Translations under genes and position numbers: made by a program
From: Absidia repens
Lineage: Eukaryota > Mucoromycota > Mucoromycetes > Mucorales > Cunninghamellaceae
DNA: 64,000 bases
Reading direction: 5' to 3'
NCBI GenBank assembly: GCA_002105175.1
Contig: MCGE01000043.1
Coordinates: forward strand, 124,001-188,000
Shown here: piece by piece, positions 62,697-64,000 of the stretch
How the letters are laid out: every line of letters begins with the position of its first letter
How positions within the stretch are numbered: position 1 is the stretch's first letter
The notes under the pieces: model-generated
Database searches by the model: none
Seen by the model: only the letters and a program-made list of their open reading frames with translations
Told to the model about the DNA's origin: nothing

Positions 62697-63923
62697 TCAA
62701 TATCCACGGATGGCTTCACCATACAAACGAGTCACATAGCTGACACCGGTGATCGTGTGGTCGATTTCCATAGAGCTAGGGGTCCACGTCGTCAAAGTCG
62801 CTTCAATGAATATTGCCGTCATTACACCCATGACACCCTACGGTCGCTAGCTTTGGACATTGCTCTATCAGTCGAAGGATCCCAGCAGCCGTGAGCTTAG
62901 TCACGTTCTCCACATCGACATTTACAATGTTCGGTAAATGCGTGGCAATCGCATCCAACGTCTTGTCCGTCATCATCTTCGATTGGTAAAACTCAAGGTC
63001 AACGAGATGCGGGTGTGATTGAATCAACGCCAGCGCCATTGGCATCGGTCAGGTTCCCTGCATGAACCCAGGTAAAAATGCGTCAAATAAGGCCATATTG
63101 GCTGCTGCGGCTGCTGAAGAGGAGTGATGGGTATGGATGGAGGATCATCGAAGTAATCGTCGGGGAATAAAGTAAGCAAAATACGCCATTCCTGTTGCTG
63201 CCGCTGCTGCTGCTGCTGTTGCTGTTGAACAGTGGGTGTAATGGGAAGGAACGGAGTACAGTTTAAACTAATGTGTATGATACGAAACGAGGTGATATTG
63301 GGCAAGGCCATGACGTTCCGTGCTGCATCTTGCATGGTGTAGACCGCGTTGTAGTTTTCCAACCAACAATAGGAGATGGTGGGTGATGTCAATGCAGTGC
63401 ATTGGCGGAGCGCAGAAAAGAGTTCATAATTCACGCCAGTACAGTGTTTGAATTCGAGGTGGTTGAGTTGACGATACCAATGACGCCTCATTGCTTCTAT
63501 GGACCATTGTGTAATCTCGCCGTTGCGAATATATAGTCGTGTGAGATGTGGGACATACAGTGGTATGTGCTCAAAGTTGTCATCCGTGATGTAACTTGCT
63601 TGGTGCAGGGACAAGTCGTTCAACTGAGGGACGTGTTTGATAAATGCCAAAAGTTGATCGTCATATAACTCGTTTCGAATCGAGACGCTGCGAACAAATT
63701 TCCCAACAGAGTTGCCTCGTAATGATGAAGATGCCTCCAGGTCAGCTGTCATATGAGAGAAGGTAACGTTGTCGGGACTTTCGAGGTGTTCCCAAAGCAA
63801 AGGCGTCGCATACTTGTAGAAGGTTTTGTTGATGAGTGCACACGTATAGAGATCACATGTTTCATCAACATGGTTAAGGATTAATGAGATGACCTCGGAA
63901 GGAAGATGATCAAGGTGGTTCAT
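62697..63923 (-). pseudogene. F-box/LRR array copy 8, frameshifted
   Basis: From MNHLDHLPSEV the frame is open to 63024, then breaks at the same two insertions as copy 7 (about 63040 and 63054); a third shared insertion (GGGG) lies near 62780. The C-terminal part remains readable in another frame (for example LVDLEFYQSKMMTDKTLDAI). The poly-Gln linker closely matches copy 6, while the damage matches copy 7. Confidence 0.82.
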
Positions 63924-64000
63924 TAAGGAAAAAAGAAAGAAAAAGGGACATAGTTCATTTTAGGTTCTGAGACGCCCTCAAAATCTAAGCCCAGGGATAT

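Overview
The window looks like a chromosome piece from a filamentous fungus, most likely an early-diverging lineage such as Mucoromycota (inference). The signs are AT-rich DNA full of homopolymers, short GT..AG introns of 76-86 bp, a LARGE-like GT49 glycosyltransferase, a HET-domain protein, Tc1/mariner elements, Ty3/Gypsy-type LTR retrotransposons and a tandem F-box/LRR family. Nothing prokaryotic was seen.

Layout. 1-1236: 5' part of a type II membrane glycosyltransferase (minus), cut by the window edge. 1.2-4.6 kb: gene-poor AT-rich DNA. 4606-5971: an intact Tc1/mariner element with identical 41-bp TIRs, a TA duplication and a DD34E transposase. 6418-8529: a HET-domain protein with acidic inserts. 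9-9.8 kb: a gene relic, a dispersed repeat copy and a 50-bp tandem duplication. 10259-10332: tRNA-Asn(GTT).

10444-35614: a nest of seven LTR retroelement insertions, all in the same orientation, pointing towards the tRNA gene. Three keep internal regions. A (10444-16767) lacks integrase. B (16806-24907) is inserted 8 bp inside an LTR of C. C spans 16798-32631. Four are solo LTRs: D, E, F and G, with F inside E inside G. Each insertion has its own 4-bp target duplication (tggc, acgg, gaat, attc, gtta, gtag, attc). Peeling them off in order puts every insertion 111-267 bp downstream of the tRNA at the time it happened. The full elements read gag, then a -1 frameshift into PR-RT-RNaseH, then a separate integrase ORF (B and C), then a small unrecognised third ORF. 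That third ORF reads through the polypurine tract and ends inside the 3' LTR. The frameshift site (A_AAA_AAC plus a hairpin) is present in all three, with compensatory stem changes in C.

35.6-64 kb: a small secreted cysteine-rich protein gene, then a tandem array of F-box/LRR genes in units of about 2.5 kb on the minus strand. Five copies are intact (39616-50946) and three are broken (52247-53468, 60130-61348, 62697-63923). The array is interrupted at 53.5-59.7 kb by a segment holding a second copy of a 0.62-kb flanking duplication, a divergent full-length F-box gene, a broken five-exon gene, a decayed mariner copy, and a gene 3' fragment followed by about 82 A. A TIR element of about 1 kb sits in one array spacer, and a dispersed A-tailed repeat of about 200 bp recurs through the window.

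All homology calls come from motif recognition by eye; no search was run.
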